Shown piece after piece: positions 1 to 7,083 of a stretch of 64,000 nucleotides of DNA. The stretch spans positions 1 through 64,000 of the forward strand of contig JAZSRP010000034.1 of NCBI GenBank assembly GCA_045538555.1, given 5' to 3'. The notes under the pieces are model-generated. The model was not told where the DNA came from, made no database searches, and saw only the letters and a program-made list of their open reading frames with translations. The number at the start of each line of letters is the position of its first letter. The first letter of the stretch is position 1. The DNA is from Coliplasma sp045538555. GTDB taxonomy: Bacteria > Bacillota > Clostridia > Oscillospirales > CAG-382. Made by a program: the position numbers and the translations under genes.

Positions 1-4
1 GGTA

Positions 5-35
5 AAAAAGTGCCAAGAAAATCTTGGCACTTTTT
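5..35. terminator. Bidirectional intrinsic terminator
   Basis: A perfect 14-bp stem (5-18 pairs with 22-35) closes a three-base AAA loop. The stem starts with an A-run and ends with a T-run, so it can stop transcription in either direction. It most likely ends a gene lying left of the window. Confidence 0.85.
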
Positions 36-220
36 GTTTGTATTTTTTTGTGTTTTGAACGAACCTCACCTCTCGTCGTACGGTAGTACGCCTTCGGGAT
101 CGGTTCGTCCAATCTGCATCTCTTTTCACGCCTTCAGGCAGCATCTTCGATCCTTCGTTGACACAGCAAAAAAGAGTGGAACAAATTTTTATTATATAAT
201 GCCCGCTTTTGAAAAAGCTC
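36..220. other. Noncoding stretch, nothing recognised
   Basis: No convincing gene is present here. An imperfect inverted repeat (GAACGAACC near 57-65 against GGTTCGTCC near 111-119) encloses a small hairpin CGTAC-GGTA-GTACG. A TTGACA at 158-163 and a TATAAT at 195-200 are 31 bases apart, too far to form a sigma-A promoter. A second small palindrome (GCTTTT/GAAAAAGC, near 205-218) abuts the repeat that begins at 221. Confidence 0.4.
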
Positions 221-442
221 GTCACTTTTGAAAAAGTGACACAAAACTTTTTATTTGCCTGTCGGCGCTTGTCGGTGGGTGAAGTTGTGAATGGCAACGA
301 CTTCCCATCCACGGCAAGGGGTATTCGAAATTTCGAGCAACTATTCCCGCTATGTATATCAAAAAGACAGCTTTTTATCCCAAAACTGTCTTTTTTTCTC
401 AAACTACTTTAAAAAGTTTTGTCCCACTTTTTCAAAAGTGGG
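221..442 (+). repeat. Palindrome-ended dispersed repeat, copy 1
   Basis: The left end (221-252) and right end (411-442) are inverted copies of each other, about 32 bases each. Each end also contains its own hairpin (GTCACTTTT/GAAAAAGTGAC on the left). The body contains GGTGGGTGAAGTTGTGAA and GGGGTATTCGAAATTTCG, both found again at 22570-22907. No coding potential is evident. The structure is that of a miniature inverted-repeat element or a large REP-type repeat; no transposase in the window would mobilise it. Confidence 0.7.
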
Positions 443-468
443 CGTTCAAAACACAAAAAAATATAATA

Positions 469-497
469 AAATTCCGAGGGATTTTCCCTCGGAATTT
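469..497. terminator. Bidirectional terminator after rnhA
   Basis: A 12-bp stem (AAATTCCGAGGG at 469-480 with CCCTCGGAATTT at 486-497) has a five-base loop and T-rich flanks in both directions. It lies about 80 bases past the end of rnhA and would terminate the minus-strand clpP-to-rnhA operon. Confidence 0.85.
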
Positions 498-577
498 TTT
501 TCCTATAACCTACTTGTGGAAACGCACAGCACCACAAATAACATCGAACAACGTAAAAGCGTAAATCAGTTCACTTT

Positions 578-1036
578 TCAATCTTCTTTTTTTGTGTGGT
601 CTGCGCTATTTTCACGACTTCTTTCAACAGCCAGGGCGTCGCAACGTTCATTATATTCGTGCCCTTGGTGGCCTCTCACCCAGACAAATGTCACGTCATG
701 GATGGTCAGCAACGGAGAAAGCTGTTTCCAGAGATCGTCGTTGAGAACGGGCGATTTGTCTGCTTTTCGCCAGCCGCGGGATTCCCATCCCCGGAGCCAG
801 CCCTGGTTGATGGCGTTGACCAGATATTGGGAGTCGCTGTAAAGAGTCACCTCACAGGGGCGGGTCAGGGCAGACAGCCCAACAATTGCCGCTGTCAGCT
901 CCATGCGGTTGTTTGTGGTGAGTTTTTCACCGCCGGACAACACCCTTTCTTTTCCTTTGCACACGAGAATAACGCCGTAGCCGCCGGGACCGGGGTTTCC
1001 ACTGCAGGCGCCGTCGGTGTAGATGTCAACCTTCAT
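578..1036 (-). CDS. rnhA: Ribonuclease HI
   Basis: This enzyme cleaves the RNA strand of RNA:DNA hybrids in the cytoplasm, removing R-loops and primers. All four catalytic acids are visible. Counting from the upstream ATG at 1039, they are D9 in YTDGACSGNPGPGG, E47 in NNRMELTA, D69 in YSDSQY and D134 in ERCDALA, with the mobile His of GHQGHEYN at about 124-127. Two adjacent ATGs (1039 and 1036) are possible starts; 1036 is preferred because GGTGA then sits six bases upstream. Length (152 residues) is normal. It is the last gene of the clpP operon, and its start overlaps the stop codon of the helicase-loader gene, implying translational coupling. Confidence 0.95.
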   Translation of the reverse strand: MKVDIYTDGACSGNPGPGGYGVILVCKGKERVLSGGEKLTTNNRMELTAAIVGLSALTRPCEVTLYSDSQYLVNAINQGWLRGWESRGWRKADKSPVLNDDLWKQLSPLLTIHDVTFVWVRGHQGHEYNERCDALAVERSRENSADHTKKED

Positions 1037-1956
1037 CATCGGTCACCCATAATTTTTTGCATACGAACATCGCTGCCCTTGAACGCCAGCACAAGAAACT
1101 CACCCATAAGACGTGAGAACACCCGCTCGCCGTAGGTTTTTCGGATCTGTGCGGGAGAAAAGTTTGTGCTGATAACCGTTTGTTTTCCGGACACGAGGCG
1201 CAGGTTGATGAGGTTTGAAAGCTGTGCAACGCTGTAGTTCCCCATGCATTCAGCGCCCAGATCGTCGATGATCAGCAGGTCACAGGTCTCATATTTTTGC
1301 TTCTCTTCTTGTGATGCTCTGCCAAATCGGATCTGATCATAAACATCAAAGATCTGTTGAGCCGCCTCGTAAACCACGTGCATACCTTTTTTTGACACCT
1401 CGGAGGCAATGGCGGCAGAGAGATGGGTCTTGCCCAGTCCCGTGCCTCCCGTGAACAAAAGTCCGCTGACAGAGGGGGGAAACTCGGCACAGTATTTCTT
1501 GCAGAGGTTCAGGATACGCTGTGCGTTTTCCCGGGATTCTCCCTGATAATAATCCAGGGAAAAGCTGTCAAAGGTCTTGTCCGAAAGTCCTTTTCCCAGC
1601 ACGGAGCTTGTGTAGCTCTGTGAGGCCATCAGATTTTTGATACAGTCACAGAGCTTGAGTCCCACGTATCCGCCGTCGTTGCAGAGCGGGCACTCAAATT
1701 GCGGCTCGTCGCAGTCCGGCTCATAGCCGTAGGCGGCAAGAATCCGCTGACGCTCGCGGCGGAGTGACTCTGTCTCTTTTTTCAAAACCTCGGGGTCCTC
1801 GCCTGCCACAGCCCGCATGGGAATGGCGGCAATAAGCCCGTTGACTGCCGCAAGGTCGGGAATGAGTTTTTCCAGCTCGTGGCGCTTCTCCTCGCTTTTT
1901 TGGATAGCGCTGAGTCGGTTTTGGGTTTTTTGGTGCAATGCTTCATTGAGGGTCAT
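1036..1956 (-). CDS. DnaC/DnaI-like helicase loader ATPase
   Basis: This is an AAA+ ATPase of the DnaC/DnaI/IstB group, which in Bacillota loads the replicative helicase onto DNA. The Walker A motif GGTGLGKTH lies at about 170-178 and Walker B LLIIDDLGAE at about 227-236. An N-terminal Cys cluster (C89, C92, C103, C105) resembles the zinc-binding region of DnaI. The N-terminal 60 residues look helical and charged, as expected for the helicase-binding part. Its start overlaps the upstream DnaD-like gene by four bases (ATGA). That pairing of a DnaD-like protein with a DnaC-like ATPase supports a chromosomal primosome role rather than a transposon IstB, and no transposase is nearby. Confidence 0.9.
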   Translation of the reverse strand: MTLNEALHQKTQNRLSAIQKSEEKRHELEKLIPDLAAVNGLIAAIPMRAVAGEDPEVLKKETESLRRERQRILAAYGYEPDCDEPQFECPLCNDGGYVGLKLCDCIKNLMASQSYTSSVLGKGLSDKTFDSFSLDYYQGESRENAQRILNLCKKYCAEFPPSVSGLLFTGGTGLGKTHLSAAIASEVSKKGMHVVYEAAQQIFDVYDQIRFGRASQEEKQKYETCDLLIIDDLGAECMGNYSVAQLSNLINLRLVSGKQTVISTNFSPAQIRKTYGERVFSRLMGEFLVLAFKGSDVRMQKIMGDR

Positions 1957-2867
1957 TTTTTGTCACCGTCCTCATCAAAGCCCCTTGACAGAGCCGCTTC
2001 AATAAAATCATCACCCACAAAGCTGGAGTCGCCCTTGATATCCCGTGAGCCCTCTCCCTTTGCCACGTCGGCAAGAGATTGAAACCCGCTGTCATGCCAA
2101 CGGCGCAGGATGCCGTTCATGTAGGTGGTGGAGAGCATACCTTTTGTATCAACGGTTTTTTCATAGGCAAGCCGAATCAGTTCAAAGGGCATTTTCCAAT
2201 CGGAAAACCAGCATTCAAAGAGCTTTTCTTCTTTTGCGGTCAGGGCACGCTCGCCCATTCCAAACAGCTTGCGGATGGCGCCGATGCTTGAATTGAGCTT
2301 TTCACGCTCTGCCATGTATGCCTCAAACCTGTCGTAGGTGTCGATGCCGTCGTCATACAGAGCAACAACCTTTTTGTAGATGTATTGCATGCTCTTTTTG
2401 CCTCTTTTACAGCAGTCCTCAATAACCCCGCAAATGACGGGCATGGGCATCCGCACAAAATCATAGAGATAAAAAAGAGTGGAAAAATCGTTTTTTGTCA
2501 GCTGCTTTTGCAGTTTTTCACAAGCCAGATTGCAAAGTGTGGAAAACTCGTTGTCTCCGTCCATGGCGGCAGAGAGTGTCTCGGAATCGTAGTTCCGAAA
2601 AACTCCCGTGTCGGGCAAAATCTTTTTTGATTCCTCCGCCTGCATCGGCACAAAGACGCCTGCCTTTTGCCAGAACAAAAATGCAGACTCCACCCCTTGG
2701 GCGGTCAGCCCCGTGGCTTTGACTGCCGAGGCAAGGTCCGTTGCGGGCTGAGAAAAATAATATATAAGTACCTTGAGCTGTTCTGCCGTGGCGTCCTTGA
2801 GAAAAGGAATCACGTCTTTTGGCAAAACCACAAGATCGTCTGTGGGAAGCTTGAGGCGATTTTCCAT
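1953..2867 (-). CDS. DnaD-domain replication initiation protein
   Basis: DnaD/DnaB-type primosome proteins remodel DNA at the origin and help recruit the helicase loader. The C-terminal part (about 185-275) shows the DnaD pattern: a Trp in CWFSDWKMP, helix PFELIRLAYEKT, then STTYMNGILRRWHDSG. The N-terminal 100 residues look like a winged-helix domain (QLKVLIYYFSQ, SAFLFWQKAGVF). AAAGG stands eight bases before the ATG. It precedes and overlaps the DnaC-like gene by four bases, so the two products are probably made together. Exact orthology to Bacillus DnaD or DnaB is not decided. Confidence 0.88.
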   Translation of the reverse strand: MENRLKLPTDDLVVLPKDVIPFLKDATAEQLKVLIYYFSQPATDLASAVKATGLTAQGVESAFLFWQKAGVFVPMQAEESKKILPDTGVFRNYDSETLSAAMDGDNEFSTLCNLACEKLQKQLTKNDFSTLFYLYDFVRMPMPVICGVIEDCCKRGKKSMQYIYKKVVALYDDGIDTYDRFEAYMAEREKLNSSIGAIRKLFGMGERALTAKEEKLFECWFSDWKMPFELIRLAYEKTVDTKGMLSTTYMNGILRRWHDSGFQSLADVAKGEGSRDIKGDSSFVGDDFIEAALSRGFDEDGDKK

Positions 2868-2891
2868 AAAAAATGCCTTTCTTTTGATATT

Positions 2892-3347
2892 TTAGGAGCG
2901 GATAATGCTTTTGTCGGGAGAAACCGACACGGTAAGCCGATTTTTTTCGGCAATATTGCCAACGATCTCCACAGTGTAGTCAATATCCAGCTTTCCGCCC
3001 TCCAGCGTCAGGGAGTTGAGAAGCTTTTTTGTAAAAACCCGCATTTGCAGGGGAAATATGCCCGTGTCGCAGATGCAGGTGTGGCTTTTGTTGCGTATAA
3101 AAACCAGATGCGAGTTGAAGCCGCCCACACGGGAGAGAGAAACGGTGTCCTCCGCCAGCGTGCAGATGGTGGTGGTGACGCCCTCGTTGCCGCGAGTTTC
3201 GAAAAACTCCAGCCGAAGTCCGTTTTTTGTTTTTTCCATATACCCCTTGGCGTCAAGCACGTCGGTCTCGGGGTTTTGGGGCTGAAAGTCGATCATCTCG
3301 CCTGCCAGCCGACGGTTTGTGATGTTTATGTCAATGGGAATTTTCAT
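2892..3347 (-). CDS. DUF1934 beta-barrel protein
   Basis: This 151-residue protein fits the DUF1934 (YwiB-like) family, small predicted calycin-type beta-barrels of unknown function that are common next to cell-wall and replication genes in Bacillota. Visible features are alternating beta strands, LSRVGGFNSHLVF, and the C-terminal GGKLDIDYTVEIVGN, which matches the family's last strands. The ATG at 3347 is chosen because the upstream ATG at 3386 would overlap murI by 23 bases and adds an unrelated segment. A GAGGA precedes it by 13 bases, a rather long spacing. The molecular function is unknown. Confidence 0.75.
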   Translation of the reverse strand: MKIPIDINITNRRLAGEMIDFQPQNPETDVLDAKGYMEKTKNGLRLEFFETRGNEGVTTTICTLAEDTVSLSRVGGFNSHLVFIRNKSHTCICDTGIFPLQMRVFTKKLLNSLTLEGGKLDIDYTVEIVGNIAEKNRLTVSVSPDKSIIRS

Positions 3348-3363
3348 TTTTTTGTATGTGTCC

Positions 3364-4185
3364 TCAGTATTTTTCAATATCGGCAAAAAAGACTCCGCCC
3401 GTCACGTCTCTGCCCAAAAAACGCTGTGCGTCTCCCGCAAAAAGCGACTCGTCATCACTGGTATAAAATGTGGTGGTGCCTTTTTGAGATTGGGGGTTGG
3501 CAAGCCCTGTGTCGGTGATGATGCGGCACATCTCCCGCGCCGCCTCTTTGCCTGAGCTGATGATCTCGGCATGAGGCACGTGCCGTGAAATAACGGCTGA
3601 CAGGAGGGGATAGTGTGTGCAGCCCAAAACCAGTGCGTCGGGCTCAAAACGGTTGATCTCCGTCAGATATTCCTCTGCCACTGCGTTGGCTGCCTTGTCG
3701 TCGGGGGCGGTGTGACCGTTCTCCACCAGCGGAACAAACAGCGGACATGCCCGTGAGACTGTGGAATAATCTCCCATGCGGGAAATGGCTTTTTCGTAAG
3801 CGCCGCTTTTTACCGTGGCGTTGGTGCCCAGCACGCCGATTCTTTTTTTGCCTTTGTCCGCAACAAGACACGCCTGTTTTGCGGTGGCATCCACCACACC
3901 CACCACGGGGATCCCAAAGGAAGCCCTCAGCATAGGCAGACAGTTTGAACTGACGGTGCCGCAGGCAACAAGGATGGCCTTGACTCCCTTTGAAACCAAA
4001 AATCTGGCATCCTGCATGGCAAATCTGCCGATGACCTCGGGAGATTTTGTGCCGTAGGGGATACGGGCGTTGTCGCCAAAATATATGATATTTTCGTTTG
4101 GCATCAGCTTTTCCAGCTCAGAAAGGGCGGTGAGCCCTCCCAGACCGGAATCAAAAACGCCGATGGGCAGACGGGTTTTTTCCAT
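3364..4185 (-). CDS. murI: Glutamate racemase
   Basis: Interconverts L- and D-glutamate, giving D-Glu for the peptidoglycan stem peptide. The N-terminal signature FDSGLGGLTA (11-20) and the two catalytic cysteines are present: C75 in ILVACGTVSS and C189 in VLGCTHYPLL. The residue after the first Cys is Gly where most glutamate racemases have Asn (ACNTA). Length (273 residues) is normal. It lies directly downstream of ddl, so two steps of peptidoglycan precursor synthesis are transcribed together. Confidence 0.92.
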   Translation of the reverse strand: MEKTRLPIGVFDSGLGGLTALSELEKLMPNENIIYFGDNARIPYGTKSPEVIGRFAMQDARFLVSKGVKAILVACGTVSSNCLPMLRASFGIPVVGVVDATAKQACLVADKGKKRIGVLGTNATVKSGAYEKAISRMGDYSTVSRACPLFVPLVENGHTAPDDKAANAVAEEYLTEINRFEPDALVLGCTHYPLLSAVISRHVPHAEIISSGKEAAREMCRIITDTGLANPQSQKGTTTFYTSDDESLFAGDAQRFLGRDVTGGVFFADIEKY

Positions 4186-4220
4186 AAAAAATCAAGTCCT
4201 TCAAAAAAAGGTTTTTTGTA

Positions 4221-5285
4221 TCAGCTCCGCTCCTCTGCCAGCGTGAGAAGCTGTGTGATGAGCCGGCTGTAAGGGATCCCCGCCACGTCCATCAGCTTTG
4301 GAAACATACTGATGGGGGTAAATCCGGGAATGGTGTTGATCTCGTTGAGAAACACACCTTTTTCTGTGAGGAAAAAGTCCACTCTCGACAGGCCCGAGCA
4401 GCCCAGTGCGGTATACACCTTTTTTGCAAGCTGTCTGATGTGCAGGTGGGTGTGGCTGTCAAGAGGTGCGGGAGCGATACAGTCAGCGCTGTCGTTGACG
4501 TATTTTGTTTCATAGTCATAAAAATCGCTGTTGGGCACGATCTCGCCGCAGGGTGATGCAAAGGGAGTGTCGTTGCCCATGACCGCAACCTCAATCTCTC
4601 TGCCGATGACGTTGGGCTCGATGAGCAGCTTTTTATCGTGCAAAAAGGCAAGCTCAATACCTTTCAGGAATGATGCTCTGTCGGTGGCTTTTGTGATGCC
4701 CACCGAGCTGCCTGCGTTGGCGGGTTTTATGAAAACGGGATAACCAAATTTTTCTTCACATCGGCAGATAAGAGCGTTGACGTCAACATCGGGGGTGTTG
4801 ACGGCAGAAACAAAGGGAACCACGGGAACTCCCGCCTCGGAGGCGGCAAGCTTTGTGGCGGTTTTGTCCATGCCCATGGCGGAGGAGCAGGTGTTGCAGC
4901 CCACGTAGGGCACGCCCGACAGCTCCAGCAGACCCTGCATTGTTCCGTCCTCCCCGTTTTTTCCGTGAAGCACGGGGAATATCACATCCACCCGCCTGAT
5001 GTCGTAGGTCCCCGCAGATTTGTCAAAAGCTACAAACCCGTGGTGCGCCTTGCAGGGGGAGAGGATAGCGGGGATCAGATTTTTTGTATCGTTGACCCAG
5101 CCGCCGGAACGCATATCGGCGGTGGAACCGTTGTATATCCACCATTTTCCGTCCTTTGTGATGCCCACAAGAAGTCGGTCAAATTTTGTCAGATCAAGAT
5201 TTTCTGCCACGTTTGCGGCAGAAACGCAGCTGACCTCGTGCTCAGAGGATTCGCCGCCAAAGAGAATGGCAACAAGCTTTTTCAT
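4221..5285 (-). CDS. ddl: D-alanine--D-alanine ligase
   Basis: An ATP-grasp ligase making D-Ala-D-Ala for peptidoglycan. Visible motifs are LFGGESSEHEVS at the N terminus, PVLHGKNGEDGTMQGLLE, the nucleotide-binding FIKPANAGSSVGI, and the C-terminal metal site FLNEINTIPGFTP. The omega-loop reads FYDYETKY with tyrosine, the pattern of D-Ala-D-Ala rather than D-Ala-D-Lac enzymes (Phe), so vancomycin-type resistance is not indicated. At 354 residues it is of normal length. An AAAGGA lies about 13 bases before the ATG. It sits between an AEC transporter and murI. Confidence 0.95.
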   Translation of the reverse strand: MKKLVAILFGGESSEHEVSCVSAANVAENLDLTKFDRLLVGITKDGKWWIYNGSTADMRSGGWVNDTKNLIPAILSPCKAHHGFVAFDKSAGTYDIRRVDVIFPVLHGKNGEDGTMQGLLELSGVPYVGCNTCSSAMGMDKTATKLAASEAGVPVVPFVSAVNTPDVDVNALICRCEEKFGYPVFIKPANAGSSVGITKATDRASFLKGIELAFLHDKKLLIEPNVIGREIEVAVMGNDTPFASPCGEIVPNSDFYDYETKYVNDSADCIAPAPLDSHTHLHIRQLAKKVYTALGCSGLSRVDFFLTEKGVFLNEINTIPGFTPISMFPKLMDVAGIPYSRLITQLLTLAEERS

Positions 5286-5316
5286 AAAATATCATCGTTC
5301 CTTTTGAAATGTTGTA

Positions 5317-6249
5317 TCAAAAAACAAACTGGTTGTAGAGAGTCCAGAGAAGCGGAATTGTGACGATGCACAAAAGGTTTGTGGACAGCACAATATCTGC
5401 GGCGCTCCTGCTGTCGCCTCCGTGTGATTCCGCCAAGCTTTGGATCATTGCGGCGGCAGGGCAGCAGCACAGCACAAAAGCAGCGGCTCTTGTGACAGAG
5501 TCAAGCGGAACCAGCCGCAGCAGCCCCAGCACCGTCAGCGGAAAGAGAATCAGCTTTGACAAAGCGGCGGTGTATATGCGCCTGTTGCCAAATACGGAAC
5601 CAAAGCTCTTTGTGGCAAGCCGCATCCCCAAAACCGTCATGCAGACGGGAGTGGACATCTGTCCCAGCAGGGTGATGGGCTCGGCTATGGGCTGCGGAAG
5701 CTTGATTTTGAAAATAAACAGAGGCAGGGACACCAAAAAAGAGATCATTGCGGGGTTTACAAACACGGATTTTGCGCTGACATAACGTCGGTTTCCGGTG
5801 ATGAGCGTAAGTCCCACGGTCCAAGCCAAAAGGTTCATACTGACGGAAAAAGCGGCAGAATACGCCGCCGCTTCCCCAAGCTGAGGCAGCAGATGGCGCA
5901 GGAGCGGAAGCCCCAAAAATCCCACGTTTCCGCAGGCGCCCGCCACAGCGGCGATGCGGTGTGCGGAATCGGCCAGCTTTTTTCGGAACAGCAGGCAATA
6001 CAGGGAAATGATGACCACCTGTCCTGCCAGCGTTGCCAAAAAGAACCAAAAGATGTTTTTTATCAGCTCCGCAGAAAAATCCACGGAGTCGAGGGAGTAC
6101 ACCATCAGAGCGGGCTGACAGACGTACAGCAAAAATTTTGCAAAAACGGAGATTGCCGATTCCGTCATCAGCTTTGTTTTTATGAGCAGGTATCCGGGGA
6201 TACCGTATGCCATCATGGTGGCGACTTTTATTGCCGTGATTCCAAACAT
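5317..6249 (-). CDS. AEC-family transporter
   Basis: This is a polytopic membrane protein of the auxin efflux carrier (AEC) family with about ten hydrophobic segments, covering most of its 310 residues. Family members export small organic acids or malonate/malate-like compounds; the substrate here cannot be read from sequence. The N-terminal half contains the family's CQPALMVY and ACGNVGFLGLPL stretches, and the C-terminal half CCCPAAAMIQSLAESHGGD. GGAGG lies four to five bases before the ATG. It is 22 bases downstream of clpP and 31 bases upstream of ddl, in the same operon. Confidence 0.85.
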   Translation of the reverse strand: MFGITAIKVATMMAYGIPGYLLIKTKLMTESAISVFAKFLLYVCQPALMVYSLDSVDFSAELIKNIFWFFLATLAGQVVIISLYCLLFRKKLADSAHRIAAVAGACGNVGFLGLPLLRHLLPQLGEAAAYSAAFSVSMNLLAWTVGLTLITGNRRYVSAKSVFVNPAMISFLVSLPLFIFKIKLPQPIAEPITLLGQMSTPVCMTVLGMRLATKSFGSVFGNRRIYTAALSKLILFPLTVLGLLRLVPLDSVTRAAAFVLCCCPAAAMIQSLAESHGGDSRSAADIVLSTNLLCIVTIPLLWTLYNQFVF

Positions 6250-6271
6250 GACGCCTCCGTAAAAAAATCAG

Positions 6272-6868
6272 TTATCGGTCTACGTTCTTTTTGCTCTCGA
6301 TGATCTTGTCAATAACTCCGTATGCCAGGGCATCCTCTGCAAACATCCAGTTGTCCCGCTCAGTGTCCTCCCGAACCTTTTCTACGGGGTGTCCGGTGTT
6401 TTTTGCAAGAATGGCGTTGAGCCGGTCCTTTGTACGGCGTGCAAAATCCGTTGCAATAATAACATCGGACGCCTGACCGCCGATGGTGCCGATGACCTGG
6501 TGGAGCATAACCTCACAGTTGGGCAGTCCGTATCTTTTTCCTTTTGTACCCGATGACAGCAAAAATGCGCCCATACTGCAGGCGGAGCCCACGCACACCG
6601 TGGAAACGTCGCATTTGAGACTGTTGATGGTGTCGTATATTGCCAGCCCGGCCGAAACGCTTCCGCCGGGGGAATTGATGTAGATGGTGATGTCCTTGTC
6701 GGGATCAACGGATTCCAGATACAGGAGCTGACCCACGATGGAGCAGGCAAGATCATCGGTTATCTCGTGAAAAAGAAGAATGATCCTGTCCTTGAGAAGT
6801 CTGGAAAAAAGGTCATAGCCGACCTGGCGGCCGCCCTCGTTGTCAAAAAAAGTGGGGTTGGAAATCAT
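6272..6868 (-). CDS. clpP: ATP-dependent Clp protease proteolytic subunit
   Basis: The serine peptidase subunit that forms the tetradecameric ClpP barrel and works with ClpX/ClpC-type unfoldases in cytoplasmic protein turnover. The catalytic triad can be read as S98 (GSACSMGAF), H123 (VMLHQVIG) and D172 (TERDNWMFAEDA). INSPGGSVSAGLAIYD is the substrate-strand region. AGGAG lies eight bases before the ATG. No propeptide is obvious. It is the first gene of the operon, directly behind a promoter at 6902-6930. No clpX neighbour is present, unlike many genomes. Confidence 0.95.
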   Translation of the reverse strand: MISNPTFFDNEGGRQVGYDLFSRLLKDRIILLFHEITDDLACSIVGQLLYLESVDPDKDITIYINSPGGSVSAGLAIYDTINSLKCDVSTVCVGSACSMGAFLLSSGTKGKRYGLPNCEVMLHQVIGTIGGQASDVIIATDFARRTKDRLNAILAKNTGHPVEKVREDTERDNWMFAEDALAYGVIDKIIESKKNVDR

Positions 6869-6901
6869 ATTGCGTTTCTCCTGTCTTCCGATAGTCTTAT
6901 A

Positions 6902-6930
6902 ATTTTAACACAAAGCTCCCCGCTTTTCAA
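6902..6930 (-). promoter_or_regulatory. Sigma-A promoter of the clpP operon
   Basis: On the minus strand TTGAAA (6925-6930), a 17-base spacer and TAAAAT (6902-6907) precede clpP by about 33 bases. It is the only good promoter seen upstream of the eight-gene operon. No CtsR-type direct repeat was noticed. Confidence 0.6.
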
Positions 6931-7011
6931 TAGCAATTTGCATCCCCAAAGCCCAATTTTTTTGACCTGTTCCGACAAAAAACCAAAAATATCAAAAAAC
7001 AAACACATTCG

Positions 7012-7041
7012 TTGACAAAAGGCGTGACCGGGGTTTATAAT
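7012..7041 (+). promoter_or_regulatory. Sigma-A promoter of the U32 peptidase gene
   Basis: TTGACA (7012-7017), an 18-base spacer and TATAAT (7036-7041). It lies about 45 bases before the chosen ATG at 7084, which argues against any earlier start for that gene. Confidence 0.7.
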
Positions 7042-7083
7042 GACCGGGAGAAAGAACAAACAAAAGGGAGGTACAAAACGGGA

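Noticed and set aside
158..200. Possible promoter TTGACA ... TATAAT
   Set aside because: The two boxes are 31 bases apart, outside the sigma-A range, and no gene follows on the plus strand.
1036..1956. IstB transposition protein
   Set aside because: The ATPase resembles IstB, but no IstA transposase or terminal repeats are near, and it overlaps a DnaD-type gene, which fits a helicase loader.
4221..5285. VanA-type D-Ala-D-Lac ligase
   Set aside because: The omega loop has Tyr (FYDYETKY), as in D-Ala-D-Ala ligases, and no vanH/vanX neighbours are seen.
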